NCBI GenBank assembly: GCA_018350325.1
Contig: JAEVLN010000036.1
Coordinates: 8,103-72,102, forward strand
Length of the DNA: 64,000 nt
Origin: Globodera rostochiensis
Lineage: Eukaryota; Nematoda; Chromadorea; Rhabditida; Heteroderidae
Direction of reading: 5' to 3'
Translations under genes and position numbers: made by a program
Shown: piece after piece, positions 61,979-64,000 of the stretch
How positions within the stretch are numbered: position 1 is the stretch's first letter
Layout of the letters: the number at the start of each line of letters is the position of its first letter
Notes under the pieces: model-generated
What the model saw: only the letters and a program-made list of their open reading frames with translations
Told to the model about the DNA's origin: nothing
Databases searched by the model: none

Positions 61979-61996
61979 CGGAGGCGCCTAAGGCCG
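61979..61996 (+). repeat. GC palindrome family, copy 5
   Basis: Degenerate core GAGGCGCCTAAGGCCG, preceded by the conserved flank CTTAACAAACTAATAAAAAT and TTTTCTCG, then a C/T-rich run. Confidence 0.6.
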
Positions 61997-62127
61997 ACGA
62001 CCCTCTCCTCCCTCCGCCCTTTAAAATGAAGTATTTTTATTTTTGAATTCGCAACCCGCAAAATTTTTGGTATTTTTCTCAATTTTTTTAATAAAAACAT
62101 TTACAATTTATAAAAAAATTATCGACG

Positions 62128-62151
62128 CGACGGCGCCTGTCGGCGCCGTCG
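62128..62151 (+). repeat. GC palindrome family, copy 6
   Basis: The best-paired copy: CGACGGCGCC TGT CGGCGCCGTCG gives a near-perfect 10 base stem. Confidence 0.7.
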
Positions 62152-62159
62152 GACAAACC

Positions 62160-63020
62160 ATCAACAAAATAGATACGGCTGCGGTCTTGTTACCCAATTT
62201 TGATCCCTAAAATTGATATTGAAGAATTTTTTGTGGGTACTTTGCTTTTATTTCAATACGCCATAATCTGATATTTCATGTTGAAAGATATTTATTTTAG
62301 AAATGAACTCTATATAAGCTCATTTGTTATTAATTTGTATGGGTAAAAATATATTTTTGTAAAAGTTTATTTTTTTGGGTATATTTTCAGATCAATTGTT
62401 ATAAACGTTATTTTACAGTTTTTAAATAATATTTTATTTTAACTAGTTTTGAAATTCCATGAGAAAAAAAAATTTATGCCAACTTTAAATGATTTATTTT
62501 TATTTAAATCTTGGTAGTGATTTTATGAAAAAAGGTGTGAAATACTAATTTTTTTTTCTTCTAATTTGCATAATATAAAAGGTTGTTAATACTATTATTT
62601 TTTATCCACTCATTTTTTAAAATTATGCCTTTTTAACGATAACAATATCTTGATCCTGATCTAGTCGTCGACAGCCGGTAAGTAGAATTTTGCTCAACTT
62701 GATTCATATTTGCAATATTTTATCAAGTTTTAAAATTTCTCTGTTATTTTTAGTTTAAGATGTGGTCGTATTTAATTTATGGTATTTAATGGATTATGGT
62801 CTTTAATATTTATATTAAGTGTAAAGTTCGTATTCTCCTAACAATCAAAAAAAAATAATAATTAGTTATAGTCAAAAAATAAGTAGATGCCAAAAATAAG
62901 TAATCCGTAATGAATAATTTTCCAAATTTTTTTTATACTGTTTAGATCTCCGAAAATTTAATCCCTTTTGGTCAACATTTTTGGAACTTTTATTTCTTCT
63001 AAAAATGGTCTGAAAATGAG
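62160..63020. other. T-rich DNA between palindrome copies
   Basis: No gene recognised. GACAGCCGGTAAGTAG near 62670 resembles a splice donor, but no exon could be built around it. Confidence 0.3.
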
Positions 63021-63029
63021 CTATAGACG

Positions 63030-63300
63030 CGGAAAATAGCAGCCAAAGTACCGCACACTCGACTACGGCGGCCAGTAGGTGGGGCGAGACTCTGTGCTCC
63101 GGAAGAAGTCCGCGCGTGACCCGGCTGGGGTTCTTGCGCGCGCGCGCCCGCTCCGCGGGTCCCCGCGCGCTCGTCCCCCAGTGGCGCTCGTCAGACTTCT
63201 TCCTCCGCTCTCCGTCTCGCCCCACTACTTGCTCCGTCATCGCATGCTCGCTGTTGGCGGCCCGTTACACGGCTTTTCATTATTATATCCGGCTTTTGTT
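63030..63300. other. CpG-rich island, coding status unclear
   Basis: An abrupt GC-rich island includes TTCTTGCGCGCGCGCGCCCG. ORFs of over 100 codons cross it on both strands (62872-63240 minus, 63116-63484 plus), rich in Arg, Ala and Pro as expected from composition. Neither shows a recognisable domain. It could be a regulatory island, an inserted fragment or foreign sequence. Confidence 0.3.
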
Positions 63301-63506
63301 ACTTAAAAGTTGCTATTCCCTTAATTTTCAAAATTTTAACCATAACTTTCTTCATAGTTTTTTCCGGCAAGAAATTTTTACGGATTCGTACTTAGCTCGA
63401 CGAGAGGAATCGATTGGTAGTATTTTTATTCGGATCAGAGCCAGTCCCTATAAGATAGAAATACCAAATGCCTTAACAAAATAAACCATTTTTTTTTTAA
63501 ATTTCC

Positions 63507-63532
63507 CCGACAGCGCCTATCGGCGCCGTTGG
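63507..63532 (+). repeat. GC palindrome family, copy 7
   Basis: Core CAGCGCCTATCGGCGCCGTT with CCGA before and GGACCCAACCC after. Confidence 0.7.
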
Positions 63533-63672
63533 ACCCAACCCTCAAAATCTTAATTTAAAAACCTTTGCAGTAAATTTTGGAGTTTAACGGGAAATATGAT
63601 AAAAAACGATTGATTTTGGCGAAATTTTAGACAAAGTTTCGCATCAAAATGCCTTTAAAACTTCAAATTCTT

Positions 63673-63700
63673 CCGGCGGCGCCTATCGGCACGCCAGGCG
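63673..63700 (+). repeat. GC palindrome family, copy 8
   Basis: Core CGGCGGCGCCTATCGGCACG, preceded by CTTCAAATTCTTC. The right side is altered (GCCAGGCGG). Confidence 0.65.
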
Positions 63701-64000
63701 GTACTAAAAGCAAAGTTGACGAATTTATGCTGGTTTTAGACCATTTTTGTACGTTGATTTATTTGTGTATTTTGTTATGTTTAAACTTTTAAAAAACTTG
63801 TAAAAGTATTATTTTCTAAGATGTATATTAAATTCTTTCATTTTCATCCAATAAAATTAAATATTTAGTCAAATTTTATTTTCGTTTGATAAGGTTTTAA
63901 AATTTATTGGTCAATAGGGTTATCGGTTTTTTATTTTATTTTTTTCCATTCTATATTAATTATTCATTGATTCTATATATCACTTGCTTTTACTGTTGCC

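Noticed and set aside
1..64000. Spliced-leader RNA, 5S rRNA or telomere repeats
   Set aside because: No GGTTTAATTACCCAAG-type leader, 5S core or TTAGGC tandem repeat was seen on either strand.

Overview
The window looks like nuclear DNA of a nematode, most likely a plant-parasitic tylenchid of the cyst-nematode kind. The reasons are short (about 40-60 base) GT-AG introns, very AT-rich DNA, a secreted multi-domain galectin-like gene, and a broken SPRY-domain gene whose Gln/Glu-rich heptads followed by SPRY resemble the cyst-nematode SPRYSEC/RBP families. Genus is inference. No bacterial-style operons, CRISPR array or rRNA were seen.

Regions 1-34 kb and 44.7-60 kb are almost gene-free and built from duplications. 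A block of about 7.9 kb (7454-15336) recurs in direct orientation as a 9.75 kb block (18867-28617). Both have the same left and right flanks around a tandem array of a 1.88 kb unit: one full plus one partial unit in the first block, two full plus one partial in the second. A diverged, inverted part-copy of the right flank lies at about 1195-2490. By eye the + strand is A-rich up to 9.3 kb, T-rich to 15.3 kb, A-rich to 20.7 kb, then T-rich, so composition switches at array starts and block ends. Further duplications are 32808-33592 with 49746-50570, and 53605-55937 with 56333-58560, plus a 120-150 base motif seen four times.

The gene-like island is 34.2-44.7 kb and is less AT-rich. Its core is a 12-exon galectin-like gene on the + strand (39029-42012). 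All intron phases agree and there is an N-terminal signal peptide, but one TGA falls at the exon 6/7 junction. A small secreted-type ORF lies antisense inside intron 6, and palindromic elements sit in introns 8 and 10. Downstream is a SPRY pseudogene (43691-44510). Upstream are a 690 base palindromic element and a duplicated 143 base fragment.

The right end (60.4-63.7 kb) holds a 1059 base non-autonomous hAT-like element with an 8 base target duplication. It carries a tRNA-like segment and one copy of a GC-rich palindrome family that occurs eight times in the window, five of them within the last 2.8 kb. Little here can be read as a pathway; the galectin-like and SPRY genes are both of kinds found among secreted nematode proteins.
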